Shown: positions 18,628 to 26,825 of the stretch, one piece after another | Numbering within the stretch: position 1 is the stretch's first letter | How the letters are laid out: each line of letters opens with the position of its first letter | From: Synechococcus sp. BL107 | Lineage (GTDB): Bacteria; Cyanobacteriota; Cyanobacteriia; PCC-6307; Cyanobiaceae | Assembly: GCF_000153805.1 (NCBI RefSeq) | Contig: NZ_DS022298.1 | Coordinates: forward strand, 1,554,827-1,618,826 | Length of the DNA: 64,000 nucleotides | Direction: 5' to 3' | Program-made: the position numbers and the translations under genes | The notes under the pieces: generated by a model | Seen by the model: only the letters and a program-made list of their open reading frames with translations | Databases searched by the model: none | What the model was told of the DNA's origin: nothing

Positions 18628-19551
18628 ATGCCTACTCAAAAACCGCGGCCATCTTTGGTTGCACGTCTTCTGACTGGCATCACCATTGCAACCGCCTTGG
18701 CGAGCTGTAGTTCAGGTCCTGTAAGCACAGAGTCTCAAGTCCTTCACGTCGGGGCAATTCCGGATCAGAACCCGGAGAAGCTCAACCGTCTCTACAGCTC
18801 ACTGTCAGACGAACTCAGTGATCAGCTGAAGGTGCCGGTGGAGTACGTACCGGTGAGCAATTACCCCGCTGCCGTCACTGCGTTTCGAACAGGCAGCCTC
18901 GACTTGGTTTGGTTCGGTGGCCTCACGGGCGTACAGGCCCGGTTACAAACCCCCGGGGCCAAGGTTCTGGCGCAACGCGATATCGACGCCAAGTTCACAA
19001 GTGTCTTCATTGCCAATGGTGCTAGCGGACTTCGCCCATTCAGCAAAGGCGATCAGCTCACAAATCTGAAAGGACGACGCCTTTCATTTGGATCAGAGAG
19101 CTCAACATCAGGTCGGCTGATGCCTCAATACTTCATGAGCCAAAACGGTGTAAGCACCGATGAGTTCGCCGGTGGTGCTCCTGGGTTCAGCGGAAGCCAT
19201 GACGCCACAATCGCCGTGGTGCAGAGCGGCGCCTACGAAGTCGGAGCCTTGAACGAACAGGTTTGGAAAAGCAATCTTGAGGATGGTCGCGTTGACCCCA
19301 ATAAGGTCTCAGTCATTTGGAGAACGCCTCCATACGTCGACTACCACTGGGTGGCTCGTCCCGATCTCGATGAACGATTCGGTAAGGGCTTTACCAACAA
19401 GGTCCAGACCGCTCTGCTAGCGATCACTGCGGATACTCCTCGAGGTGAAACGATCCTCGAACTCTTTGGTGCCGCTGAGTTCATTCCGGCTCAGAATTCC
19501 GATTACGACAAAATCGAGGCGGTGGGTCGTCAACTCGGCAAGATCCGTTGA
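18628..19551 (+). CDS. Phosphonate/phosphite-type ABC transporter substrate-binding lipoprotein (PhnD-like)
   Basis: A periplasmic binding protein of 307 residues. The lipobox ALASC with Cys27 follows a hydrophobic signal (LLTGITIATALA). The mature part has the PhnD/PtxB pattern: HVGAIPDQNPEKLNRLYSSL, then PAAVTAFRTGSLDLVWFGGLTG and the SESSTSGRLMPQYFM segment, where a Ser-Thr-Ser cluster binds the oxyanion in this family. The gene overlaps the ATPase gene by 4 bases (a TTG start across the TGA). Ligand choice among phosphite, methylphosphonate, hypophosphite or another anion cannot be read by eye. No C-P lyase or phosphite dehydrogenase gene is in the window. Confidence 0.85.
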   Translation: MPTQKPRPSLVARLLTGITIATALASCSSGPVSTESQVLHVGAIPDQNPEKLNRLYSSLSDELSDQLKVPVEYVPVSNYPAAVTAFRTGSLDLVWFGGLTGVQARLQTPGAKVLAQRDIDAKFTSVFIANGASGLRPFSKGDQLTNLKGRRLSFGSESSTSGRLMPQYFMSQNGVSTDEFAGGAPGFSGSHDATIAVVQSGAYEVGALNEQVWKSNLEDGRVDPNKVSVIWRTPPYVDYHWVARPDLDERFGKGFTNKVQTALLAITADTPRGETILELFGAAEFIPAQNSDYDKIEAVGRQLGKIR

Positions 19552-20252
19552 CAGCGCTCCTGGAGTTGAACCAGGTGAGCCTGGACCAACGACTCCAACC
19601 GACCAGTCTCACCATCAGGGCTGATGAACGGGTGGTCTTACTCGGAGCCAGTGGCGCGGGAAAAACCACTCTCATCAAACTCTGCAACGGGAGCCTGCAA
19701 CCCTCGAGGGGCGCCCTCCAATGGCGTGGTCAACCGCTCAAAAGATTGCCGCGCCATGAACGGCGATCAATTGGCACGTTTTGGCAGGACCTACGACTGG
19801 TTGAGGAGCTGAGCGTGGTCCAAAACATCAATAGCGGTGCCCTTGGACGTCATGGCTTGATGTGGGCCTTGAGAAATCTGCTTGGTGTCCTGGAAAAGGA
19901 CGCGTGTCTCGCGATGATGCATCAGGTCCACCTAGAGCCTTCACTGCTCAAACGAGCCGTAACCGAGCTCTCTGGAGGTCAGCGTCAACGCGTTGCCTTG
20001 GCTCGATTGCTGCGCCAGAGGCCTGAACTGGTGCTCGCCGATGAACCTTTGTCGGCCCTGGATCCTGTCATCGCCAGGGATGTCTTGGACACACTGCTTT
20101 CACTTCCGGGGTGTCTGATCAGCTTGCATCGCCCTGATCTCATTCATCGATTTGAGCGTGTACTGGGGCTACGAAACGGAGCCCTTGTTCTTGACGCGGC
20201 ACCAGACAAGATCAGCAAGACGCAATTGGAATGGTTGTACGGACGTTCGTAA
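19548..20252 (+). CDS. ABC transporter ATP-binding protein (PhnC-like)
   Basis: The ATPase subunit of the importer, 234 residues. Walker A is GASGAGKTTLIKL, the Q-loop is TFWQDLRLVEEL, the signature LSGGQRQRVALAR, and Walker B is LVLADEPLSALDP. The start is an unusual TTG at 19548 that overlaps the stop of the binding-protein gene (19549-19551). Its own 3' end overlaps the permease start by 22 bases. These overlaps tie the three subunits into one translationally coupled unit. The length is slightly shorter than classical PhnC but the domain is complete. Confidence 0.88.
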   Translation: MTALLELNQVSLDQRLQPTSLTIRADERVVLLGASGAGKTTLIKLCNGSLQPSRGALQWRGQPLKRLPRHERRSIGTFWQDLRLVEELSVVQNINSGALGRHGLMWALRNLLGVLEKDACLAMMHQVHLEPSLLKRAVTELSGGQRQRVALARLLRQRPELVLADEPLSALDPVIARDVLDTLLSLPGCLISLHRPDLIHRFERVLGLRNGALVLDAAPDKISKTQLEWLYGRS

Positions 20253-21760
20253 AACCAGCCTTACCGCTGCTCACACTGTTACCGGGACTTTGCCTGATTC
20301 CTGTGGTGGCCATTCTCGTTCGAGATGGCCATGGCGGTGGACTCCCGTTGTTAATCCAGTTTGCTCAAGGTGCTGTTCAGCCGTCCTTCGATCCGACGCT
20401 TCTCAAGAGCCTGTGGCAAGGACTTCAGATCACCTTTGTGACAGCCGTTCTCTCCTGGGCAATCAGTAGTGGTCTGGGTTTGATCTTCGGCTTTCTGGGT
20501 TCACGCACCCTTTGGCGAACGGTCTTGGGAAGCCCCTGGCCAGCAGTGCTTGTTCGGCGACTGTTGTCCCCCTTCCGAGCCATTCATGAGTTGATTTGGG
20601 GGTTGCTCTTACTTCAGGTTTATGGACTTAACGGTTGGGTTGCTATCGCGGCAATTGTTATCCCGTACAGCGCCTTGATGGCAAGGGTGCTGGCTGATCA
20701 GATTGATTGCCATGAGTCGCCGGCCTTACCGGTGCTTCAAGGCAGCGGAGGGCCGGCGATGGCAGTGCTTCTGACGGCTGTCGTTCCAGCAGTGTTCGCC
20801 TCGATCAAACATCACATTGGCCATCGCCTCGATTGCGCTCTTCGGTCAGCTTTGATCCTGGGCGTGTTCGGGCTTGGGGGGCTAGGAACCGATTTGATGT
20901 TGAGCCTTCAATCCCTCCAATTCAGAGACATGTGGAGTGGGTTGTGGTTGTTAGCTATGGCCATGGTGTTACTTGATTTCATCATTCAGACCATTGCGCG
21001 CAGGCCACGGAATGGTTTTGCCGCGGGGATTTTGCTGGTGTTGGTGGTGGTTTGGAGTGCCACTCTAAATTTGGATCTTTCCTGGCCGAGTGGAACCCTT
21101 GGTTCTGTGCTCGGTGGGGTAGGTGATAACCACAATGCAGCAGTTGCAGCACTGTTTGAGATGCATTGGGGGGCTGCGATCGGCTCAACACTTCTCATCA
21201 CCCTGATGGCCAGCTGCATCGCCACAGCAGTTCCCCCATTACTCCTCTTGCTTTTGCCGAGCCAAAGCAGCCTTCGGCTACAAAGCCTGATCTGGGGCGC
21301 ATTGCGCCTTGTGCCAACTCCTTTGAGTGCTCTTTTACTCCTGGTGATGGCCAAACCAAGCCTGCCCCTGGCAGCTTTGGCCCTAGGCCTCCATCACAGC
21401 GGTGTGATGGGTCGTGTGCTGATTCAAGACATTCGCGCAACAGGTTTTGGTTCGGCACAGATCTTGGAACGGTCTGGAGCGACTGTTCGGATGAGTTGGC
21501 TTTACGGCCCATTGGCCGAAGTCAGTCGGAGTTATCTCGCCTATGCGTCGTACCGGTGCGACGTCATCCTCAGAGACACTGTTGTTGTTGGGATTGTGGG
21601 AAGTGCGGGATTGGGCTGGCAATTAATCGATGCTTTGTCGTCCTTTCACTGGTGGCTTGTTGCTTGGCTGGTCCTGGCATTCATTGTTTTGACTCTCTGC
21701 GGAGAGACCATCACGGAACAGTTGCAACAACGGTTGAACTGCAAGGCTGTGGTGTTGTGA
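20231..21760 (+). CDS. ABC transporter permease, double-length (two PhnE-like halves fused)
   Basis: A 509-residue membrane protein made of two PhnE-like permease domains in tandem. Each half ends with a coupling loop pattern: HRLDCALRSALILGVFGLGGLG near residues 198-219, and YRCDVILRDTVVVGIVGSAGLG near 439-460. Classical PhnE is about half this length and works as a homodimer, so this single chain would supply both halves of the pore. About twelve hydrophobic helices are visible. The stop is at 21758-21760, inside the first copy of a 17-base tandem repeat. The next gene starts at once. Confidence 0.85.
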   Translation: MVVRTFVKPALPLLTLLPGLCLIPVVAILVRDGHGGGLPLLIQFAQGAVQPSFDPTLLKSLWQGLQITFVTAVLSWAISSGLGLIFGFLGSRTLWRTVLGSPWPAVLVRRLLSPFRAIHELIWGLLLLQVYGLNGWVAIAAIVIPYSALMARVLADQIDCHESPALPVLQGSGGPAMAVLLTAVVPAVFASIKHHIGHRLDCALRSALILGVFGLGGLGTDLMLSLQSLQFRDMWSGLWLLAMAMVLLDFIIQTIARRPRNGFAAGILLVLVVVWSATLNLDLSWPSGTLGSVLGGVGDNHNAAVAALFEMHWGAAIGSTLLITLMASCIATAVPPLLLLLLPSQSSLRLQSLIWGALRLVPTPLSALLLLVMAKPSLPLAALALGLHHSGVMGRVLIQDIRATGFGSAQILERSGATVRMSWLYGPLAEVSRSYLAYASYRCDVILRDTVVVGIVGSAGLGWQLIDALSSFHWWLVAWLVLAFIVLTLCGETITEQLQQRLNCKAVVL

Positions 21761-21777
21761 AGGCTGTGGTGTTGTGA
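21744..21777 (+). repeat. 17-bp tandem duplication spanning the permease stop codon
   Basis: The 17-base unit AGGCTGTGGTGTTGTGA occurs twice head to tail, at 21744-21760 and 21761-21777. The first copy supplies the permease stop TGA; the second supplies a further TGA whose A is the first base of the SGNH hydrolase ATG (21777). The copies are identical, which suggests a recent slippage duplication. Confidence 0.9.
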
Positions 21778-22460
21778 TGGCGGCAACCATGGGGCCGAGA
21801 CAACTCGTGGTTTTGGGTGATAGCGGCGTTCTTGGCTGGGGGGACAGGGACGGTGGTGGTTGGTGCCAGCGATTACGAATGGATTGGATGCAACTTCCGT
21901 TGGCACCGGTGATCTATCCACTCGGTGTTCGCGGTGATGGGATTGAACGGATTGCAGCGCGATGGCGGCATGAATGGTCGTGTCGCGGCGAACTTCGACG
22001 ACAACACCCAGATGGTTTGCTTTTAAGTGTTGGCCTCAATGACACAGCCCGAATCGGTCGGATTGATGGTCGCCCCCAACTAGAGCCAGATGCTTTCGCA
22101 TTTGGCGTCAGCCAACTTCTTGCGGAGATGAGATCCGTAACGAACGTTTTCGTTCTTGGGCTCACTCCAGTGGATGAACATGTGATGCCCTTTGCGGAGT
22201 GCCTTTGGTACAGCAACAAGGCCATTGCTGCGACTGAATCCGCCCTAGCGGAACAGTGTCGTGAGGCCAATGTGCCGTTTTATGCCCTTCATGCCGAAAT
22301 CCAGGCCCAAACCGATTGGTTGCAGTGGATCGAGCCTGATGGGATTCACCTCAACACGATTGGCCATTCCTGGATCCACAACGCTCTCCAGCACTGGCCA
22401 CCGCTCTTGAATTGGGCCGGACTTTCACCACTGAACACACCCACTCCGATCAGCAGTTAG
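21777..22460 (+). CDS. SGNH/GDSL-family hydrolase
   Basis: A 227-residue putative esterase or lipase of the SGNH superfamily. Block I is LVVLGDSGVLGWGD with the nucleophile Ser in GDS, block II has the Gly of GDGIERIAARW, block III is SVGLNDTAR with the oxyanion Asn, and block V is EPDGIHLNTIGH with Asp and His. All four landmark residues are therefore present. No signal peptide is seen, so it is probably cytoplasmic. An in-frame GTG at 21774 directly precedes the ATG at 21777. It lies 17 bases after the permease stop, so co-transcription with the importer is likely. The substrate is unknown; a link to an imported ester is only an inference. Confidence 0.82.
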   Translation: MAATMGPRQLVVLGDSGVLGWGDRDGGGWCQRLRMDWMQLPLAPVIYPLGVRGDGIERIAARWRHEWSCRGELRRQHPDGLLLSVGLNDTARIGRIDGRPQLEPDAFAFGVSQLLAEMRSVTNVFVLGLTPVDEHVMPFAECLWYSNKAIAATESALAEQCREANVPFYALHAEIQAQTDWLQWIEPDGIHLNTIGHSWIHNALQHWPPLLNWAGLSPLNTPTPISS

Positions 22461-22511
22461 GGCAGCCGAGCCCCCAGCTAGTGTCTGTATTCCCTCACAA
22501 GTGGGATCAGC

Positions 22512-22679
22512 ATGGAGCTCAATCCTTCTGTTCAATTCACTAACAAAAAGCCACCCGCTCAACGCAAAACCACACTGAAGTGGGATGACAATGGCGACCT
22601 CACGGCGGTGGATATGGCTCGCATCATTGATCGACTAACAACACCTGAGCTGAACCGATGTGAATTGGATCAGTCCTGA
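22512..22679 (+). CDS. Small conserved-looking protein (55 aa)
   Basis: A 55-residue frame from the ATG at 22512: MELNPSVQFTNKKPPAQRKT, then LKWDDNGDLTAVDMARIIDRL and a short tail. The composition is clearly protein-like, with a basic N-terminus and an amphipathic helix at 31-45. It follows the SGNH hydrolase by 51 bases on the same strand and converges with the PCP-reductase-domain gene. Function unknown; too short for a domain call. Confidence 0.6.
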   Translation: MELNPSVQFTNKKPPAQRKTTLKWDDNGDLTAVDMARIIDRLTTPELNRCELDQS

Positions 22680-22685
22680 ATCGTT

Positions 22686-22880
22686 CTATTTGGGCGCCAT
22701 GCTGACCTTGGCTGCGCGATAAAAGTCAAGACATACATCTGTTCGACCAGCGTCCAAGGCCATCGATTCGACGCGGCGGCGGACCGCTGGACGTACAAAA
22801 AATGGCACGTCTTGTTTGAGAGCCGTCAGGGCGTCTGACTGCCAATTCATCCTTGACCATCGTTTTGATGCAGCCATCAT
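22686..22880 (-). CDS. Small PCP-reductase-domain protein (ChlB C-terminal-like)
   Basis: A 64-residue protein from the ATG at 22880. WQSDALTALKQDVPFFVRPAV and the following RRRVESMALDAG...DFYRAAKVSM match the short PCP_red domain found at the C-terminus of the ChlB/BchB subunit of dark-operative protochlorophyllide reductase. Stand-alone copies of this domain are known in cyanobacteria. The frame continues open to 22994, but that extension has no similarity and would overlap the divergent sigma gene. A role in chlorophyll synthesis is inferred from the domain only. The gene diverges from the interrupted sigma factor gene. Confidence 0.7.
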   Translation of the reverse strand: MMAASKRWSRMNWQSDALTALKQDVPFFVRPAVRRRVESMALDAGRTDVCLDFYRAAKVSMAPK

Positions 22881-22967
22881 CGAGCAAGTTTGTGCCTGAT
22901 TGAGGCCCTGCGGTGGGAAGGCTTTCACAAGTTGCGTGGCAACCGTGAAAGCAGTTGTTTGCATCCC

Positions 22968-23729
22968 ATGGTTCTCAATCCCCATCAACGCCATGAACAG
23001 CGGCGCTGCTTACCACCTGGCACCAAGGAGCGAAATCAGAAGGTTCTTCAGCACTTGGGATTGGCCCATTGCGTGGCGACGCGTCAACGCCAACGTGGAC
23101 CGGAAGAACGGGACGATCTTCTCCAAGAAGCCTGCCTTGGATTGATTCAGGGTGTGGAGAACTTGAATCCGTCCCGTGGCTTTCGCCCCAGCAGCTATTT
23201 GATGAGCCGGGCGAACGGTCAGGTTTTGCACTACCGGCGAGACCGTTCGCGCATGGTTCGCATTCCTTGGCGACTTCAGGACCTTTTTGTGTCGGGTCAA
23301 CGACTGCAAGAAAAACGGACGCAGAGAGGGTTGCCTCCTTTGAACAACAGATCCATTGCGGCGCACTTGAAGGTGAGTCCGCAACGCTGGCTCGATGCCT
23401 GTGCCGCAGAAGTCAGTAAAAAAAGGACAGCAGTCGAAACTCTGGACTTGCAGTCCCCTCGCGACCCCAATCCAGATCCTCAAGCGGAGTGGCTTCAAGA
23501 GGTTTTGCCTCGGCTGGCACCTCACCATTAATTGTTACTGAGGCAACATTGGATTGAAGGGGTTCACCTTCGAGATCTTGTTCAATCCCATCGTCTTAGC
23601 CAACGACGGTTGAAACAAATGATTCAAGACGCGATCAAAGCCCTGCAACTGTTGGCAGTACAAGATGGCTTGCTAGCCCCGCCCAGGCCATCGCCAACCC
23701 AGCAGCCAGAAGCGTTTGCAGCGCATTAA
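22968..23729 (+). pseudogene. Group 3-like sigma factor gene interrupted by an in-frame TAA
   Basis: From the ATG at 22968 the frame encodes sigma region 2 features: ERDDLLQEACLGLIQGVENL, then NPSRGFRPSSYLMSRANGQV and HYRRDRSRMVRIPWRLQDL (regions 2.2-2.4). A region 3-like helix-turn-helix (LPPLNNRSIAAHLKVSPQRW) follows. A TAA at 23529-23531 stops translation after RLAPHH. The same frame then stays open to 23729 and encodes a region 4-like segment (LLLRQHWIEGVHLRDLVQ, RLSQRRLKQMIQDAIKAL). Without the stop it would be about 253 residues, like cyanobacterial type III alternative sigma factors. It may be a nonsense mutation, a functional truncation lacking region 4, or a sequencing error. The last 95 bases overlap the convergent DUF92 gene. 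Confidence 0.65.
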
Positions 23730-24420
23730 TCAGCTCATTGCTCAGCCACCCAACGCGGTGTTGAACGATGGCTCCCAGAACACTTTCCGCGAGGGTGGCT
23801 AGCAAACCCACCACCATCACCACACCAGCTGCGATGGCGTTGGGAATGAATGGGAGTTGAGTGGAACTGAGCCCCCAGAGCGCAAGGGTCATCAGCACAC
23901 TGCCGACGGCACTCGCCATCGTTCCTTCCAAGCTGATCGCACCATCGGTTCCAGGCGCAACAGGCCGAAGTGTGGTGATTAGGACGGTCGTACGGCCCCA
24001 ACGCTTGCCAATTTCACTGCCAAATGTGTCGGCAAGTTTGGCGGCAAAACTTGCCGAAAATCCAATCAACACGACCTGGCGCCAGAGGATGGCGTCTTGC
24101 GGTGAGGCCGCAAGAATGAGGGCAAGAGCAGCACCAACCGCGGCTGAACCCCACACATTTTCAGGACCTCGTCGTCCATCACGGGCTTCCGCTATCCCGC
24201 GTTGTTGTTTGTTTGCAAAGCCAATGCGCGTCACCAGGCTTCCTAAAACCAAATACACGGCAACGGCCAACCAACCGCGCCAACCGAAGCACCCCCACAA
24301 CATTGTTCCCAGCGCTGCGGCATGGATCCATCCCCGGGTTGTTAAGAGCGGCGTGCGCTGGGCAAAGCTGATGAGAACACCATTCACCACCAGGGCTTGA
24401 ATCCAGATCCAGAGCATCAC
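23635..24420 (-). CDS. DUF92 family membrane protein (VTE6/phytyl-phosphate kinase-like)
   Basis: A 261-residue polytopic membrane protein of the DUF92 family. The plant member VTE6 and its cyanobacterial homologue phosphorylate phytyl phosphate for tocopherol and phylloquinone synthesis. Visible marks: GFSASFAAKLADTFGSEIGKRWG (conserved kinase-like segment with Asp and Ser-Glu), then TTLRPVAPGTDGAISLEGT. Six or seven hydrophobic helices are seen. The start ATG at 24420 is followed by a second Met. Its 3' end overlaps the region 4 part of the broken sigma gene by 95 bases on the opposite strand. Enzyme identity is by family only. Confidence 0.85.
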   Translation of the reverse strand: MMLWIWIQALVVNGVLISFAQRTPLLTTRGWIHAAALGTMLWGCFGWRGWLAVAVYLVLGSLVTRIGFANKQQRGIAEARDGRRGPENVWGSAAVGAALALILAASPQDAILWRQVVLIGFSASFAAKLADTFGSEIGKRWGRTTVLITTLRPVAPGTDGAISLEGTMASAVGSVLMTLALWGLSSTQLPFIPNAIAAGVVMVVGLLATLAESVLGAIVQHRVGWLSNELINALQTLLAAGLAMAWAGLASHLVLPTVAGL

Positions 24421-24504
24421 GCGTGTTGCAGTGCTCTAAGCATCTCTTGTGAACGACAAAACCAGGAGGAGAATCATCCAGTCTTCTTTAAAAGGGTCGA
24501 GCGG

Positions 24505-24969
24505 ATGGTGGTCACCAACGACAAGGGGTTTTTCCTGACTCTCGATCCCGAAGCTGCGCCGGCCCGGCTCGATCTGCCAACCGCGCCTGTTGAGACCGAG
24601 GAAAGCCAAGCCACTCCAGAAGCGCCATCAGCCCCAACGCTGCTCGTTGCGCCGTCTGATCAAGTTGGTGTTGCTTCCGCTCCCCCGAAACCTGCCCCAA
24701 CCCCTGTTGCTGCAGCTGTTCCAACCGCCCAGGCCCCCGACAGCGAGAGCTCTGAACCAGTCGCCGCACCGATCAGCAATGGCCTGACCACAGCAGAGGC
24801 CATTGCCGCTGAATTGGCAGCAACTGAAGCTGCTCAGCCTGAAATGACCTTCAGCACGTACGCCCCTGACAATCTCGTTCCGGGTTCCGCCCTAAGTCAG
24901 CGCAGACGTGCCCCTGGAGCTGCCGTGAAAAACTTCCGCAACATGGCAGAAGATCTATTCAAGAGTTGA
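24505..24969 (+). CDS. Ala/Pro-rich hypothetical protein (154 aa)
   Basis: A protein with three visible parts. A short N-terminal block (MVVTNDKGFFLTLDPEAAPA) and a conserved-looking C-terminus (PEMTFSTYAPDNLVPGSALS, then NFRNMAEDLFKS) flank a low-complexity Ala/Pro/Thr/Ser stretch (about 25-100). The ATG at 24505 is chosen because the extension up to 24397 is Cys/His-rich, unlike the rest, and overlaps the divergent DUF92 gene. A GGAGGAG at 24466-24472 lies too far upstream to serve this ATG, so the start is uncertain. It overlaps the rsmE tail by 15 bases. I recognise no function. Confidence 0.65.
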   Translation: MVVTNDKGFFLTLDPEAAPARLDLPTAPVETEESQATPEAPSAPTLLVAPSDQVGVASAPPKPAPTPVAAAVPTAQAPDSESSEPVAAPISNGLTTAEAIAAELAATEAAQPEMTFSTYAPDNLVPGSALSQRRRAPGAAVKNFRNMAEDLFKS

Positions 24970-25689
24970 GCTTTGCTCACGCCAACGAGCCAGCTCAACG
25001 GCCCCAGCAACGGCGGCAGTGGATGTTCTCAGAATTGAAGGCCCCAGATGGATTGGGGCCACAGAATGGTTGTGAAGCGCGTCGCGTTCAGCCGACGTCC
25101 AACCTCCCTCAGGACCCACAATCAACCATGTGGTTTGAGCTGGAATAGCAATCTGCTCCAACCAATCCCCCAGTGGTTCAAGCTTTTTCGTGCGTGTTAC
25201 GCCAACGGCTTTCTGGCCTGAACTGGAATCCAGCCACGACTCAAGGGAATTGAGCTCTAAAACTGTGGGTTTCCAAAGGCGCTCACATTGTTCGACAGCT
25301 TCACGAACAATTGTGTTCCAGCGATCTGGACGATGCTCAGCTTGGAGAACAGTTCGTTCACACCGAAGCGGCTGAATCGTGTCGATGCCGAGTTCGCAGG
25401 CCATCCGCACCACATCATCAAAACCGCGACGAATAATCGACACAGCCAACCCCAATGGTGGCTGAGGTTGAACGAGCTGCTCACACGGAGTGGGATCGGT
25501 TTTAACCGTATGTTCATCGACCAGCTCTGCCTGCCAAAGCTGGCCACACCCATCGGAAATCGCCAGCGGATCTCCGATTCGCAAGCGAAGAACCCGTCGG
25601 AGGTAGTGGGATTCATCGTTCTGGAGTTTGATCAGCTCCGATCCAACAAATCGGTCGGGCGGGATCAGCAGACGTCTCAGTTCACGCAC
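24955..25689 (-). CDS. rsmE: 16S rRNA (uracil(1498)-N3)-methyltransferase
   Basis: RsmE methylates N3 of U1498 in 16S rRNA. It is a SPOUT-class methyltransferase with a C-terminal trefoil knot. The PUA-like N-terminus is seen in RRLLIPPDRF...HYLRRVLRLRIGD. The knot motifs are LIVGPEGGWTSAERDAL and the closing LGPSILRTSTAAVAG. The start at 25689 is a GTG (reading MRELRRLLIPP) that places the conserved RRLLIPP near the N-terminus; an alternative ATG at 25737 adds 16 residues that look unrelated and overlap the upstream gene further. Length from the GTG is 244 residues. It follows the DUF3531 gene with a short overlap. Confidence 0.92.
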   Translation of the reverse strand: MRELRRLLIPPDRFVGSELIKLQNDESHYLRRVLRLRIGDPLAISDGCGQLWQAELVDEHTVKTDPTPCEQLVQPQPPLGLAVSIIRRGFDDVVRMACELGIDTIQPLRCERTVLQAEHRPDRWNTIVREAVEQCERLWKPTVLELNSLESWLDSSSGQKAVGVTRTKKLEPLGDWLEQIAIPAQTTWLIVGPEGGWTSAERDALHNHSVAPIHLGPSILRTSTAAVAGAVELARWREQSSTLE

Positions 25690-26131
25690 CGGCAGGGAAG
25701 ATGCTGTCTGGATGATCTTCAACAGGCCAATCTTCATTCACTCCACCCACCACTAGCTCTGCGATTTGCACCACATCGGCATCGAGTTGGCGCAATGTAT
25801 TGATCAAAATATCGAGCGACACGCCATCACTTGTACCGAGGTCAATCCAACACCTCGCCCATTCTTCTTGGTATTCCATTTGCCCCATGTTGTGCATCAG
25901 CGCAGGCATCACCGATTCGGCTTCGTCGTTGTTGTATCCCATCCAACTCATATCAGCCCCTTCCTCATGCACCTGCAGATTCTCAGCATTGAATCCCCCG
26001 AGCCGGCCGATCACGTACCAGCTGTCAAAAATTCCATCCACATAATTCCTTTCCCCTTGACTCGGCACGTCTGCAAAACGCAGCCAAAGCCAACAATTAA
26101 AAGGATCCACTTCACGGAATCGAACGTCCAT
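25682..26131 (-). CDS. DUF3531 family protein
   Basis: A 149-residue acidic protein of a family conserved in cyanobacteria and plastid-bearing plants. The recognised parts are the N-terminal VRFREVDPFNCWLWLRFADV, NYVDGIFDSWYVIGRLGGFN, the acidic DMSWMGYNNDEAESVMPALM and ARCWIDLGTSDGVSLDILIN. It is rich in Trp and Asp, which suggests a soluble single-domain protein. No catalytic motif is known to me. It overlaps rsmE by 8 bases on the same strand and diverges from the ABC ATPase gene. Confidence 0.82.
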   Translation of the reverse strand: MDVRFREVDPFNCWLWLRFADVPSQGERNYVDGIFDSWYVIGRLGGFNAENLQVHEEGADMSWMGYNNDEAESVMPALMHNMGQMEYQEEWARCWIDLGTSDGVSLDILINTLRQLDADVVQIAELVVGGVNEDWPVEDHPDSIFPAGA

Positions 26132-26172
26132 AGACCCAAGGCATACACCTCATCATCGTTCAAGCTGATGTG

Positions 26173-26811
26173 ATGCTTCAACTGTCAGAAGTCACCTACG
26201 CACCCGCGACGGTTGCGTCTCCCGTGCTTCGCGGTGTCAGTTTTCGTGCTGAGCGGGGAAAGCCGCTGCTGATCGCGGGAGCCAGTGGGTCTGGAAAGAC
26301 CTCGTTACTGGAAGTGATCAGCGGCTTATCGGCCGCACGATCTGGTTCTATTTCTTGGCAAGGACAAGTGATGTCTCGTCGGCAACGACGGGGGCTCTGC
26401 GGAATTGTGTTTCAGTTCCCTGAACGTCACTTTCTTGGGTTGAATGTGAGCCAAGAACTGCGTCTAGGGCATCGTCGCTTGGGAAGCGATCGTCAAGATC
26501 AAGTGCTTCAAAGGGTTGGATTGAAAGACATTCCGCGCAATACGGCTCCAGAGAGGCTGAGCGGAGGACAACAACGCCGTTTGGCTTTGGCTGTTCAACT
26601 GTTGCGTGGAGCTGAGGTTTTGCTCCTTGATGAACCCACTGCCGGCTTGGATTGGTCCGTCCGCTCAGACGTCTTGACGCTCTTGTCAAACCTCGCCCAA
26701 GAACAAGTGCTGATTGTGGTGACCCATGAGCCTGAGTTATTTCATCAATGGGATTCGGATCAATTGCGACTGGAGAGCGGCCAGCTGACTTCGATGACTA
26801 CATTGCTCTGA
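26173..26811 (+). CDS. ABC transporter ATP-binding protein, EcfA/CbiO-like (ABCI11 type)
   Basis: A stand-alone ABC ATPase of 212 residues. Walker A is [13 protein letters not shown], the Q-loop is [18 protein letters not shown] with the FPE.xF pattern of EcfA/CbiO ATPases, the signature [14 protein letters not shown], and Walker B is [13 protein letters not shown]. Chloroplast relatives of this cyanobacterial type (plant ABCI11/NAP14) have been linked to transition-metal handling; that role here is inference. No permease gene is adjacent. An in-frame GTG directly precedes the ATG at 26173. The hslO gene follows 14 bases downstream. Confidence 0.85.
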   Translation: MLQLSEVTYAPATVASPVLRGVSFRAERGKPLLIAGASGSGKTSLLEVISGLSAARSGSISWQGQVMSRRQRRGLCGIVFQFPERHFLGLNVSQELRLGHRRLGSDRQDQVLQRVGLKDIPRNTAPERLSGGQQRRLALAVQLLRGAEVLLLDEPTAGLDWSVRSDVLTLLSNLAQEQVLIVVTHEPELFHQWDSDQLRLESGQLTSMTTLL

Positions 26812-26825
26812 GATTTAAACGCGCT

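Noticed and set aside
21166-21777. 203-codon frame within the permease gene, another frame on the same strand
   Set aside because: It lies fully inside the PhnE-like permease, which has clear helices and coupling loops; the alternative frame is Cys/His-rich noise.
23861-24400. 179-codon frame opposite the DUF92 gene
   Set aside because: Antisense shadow of a recognised membrane protein; Arg/Pro/Thr-rich composition typical of such shadows.
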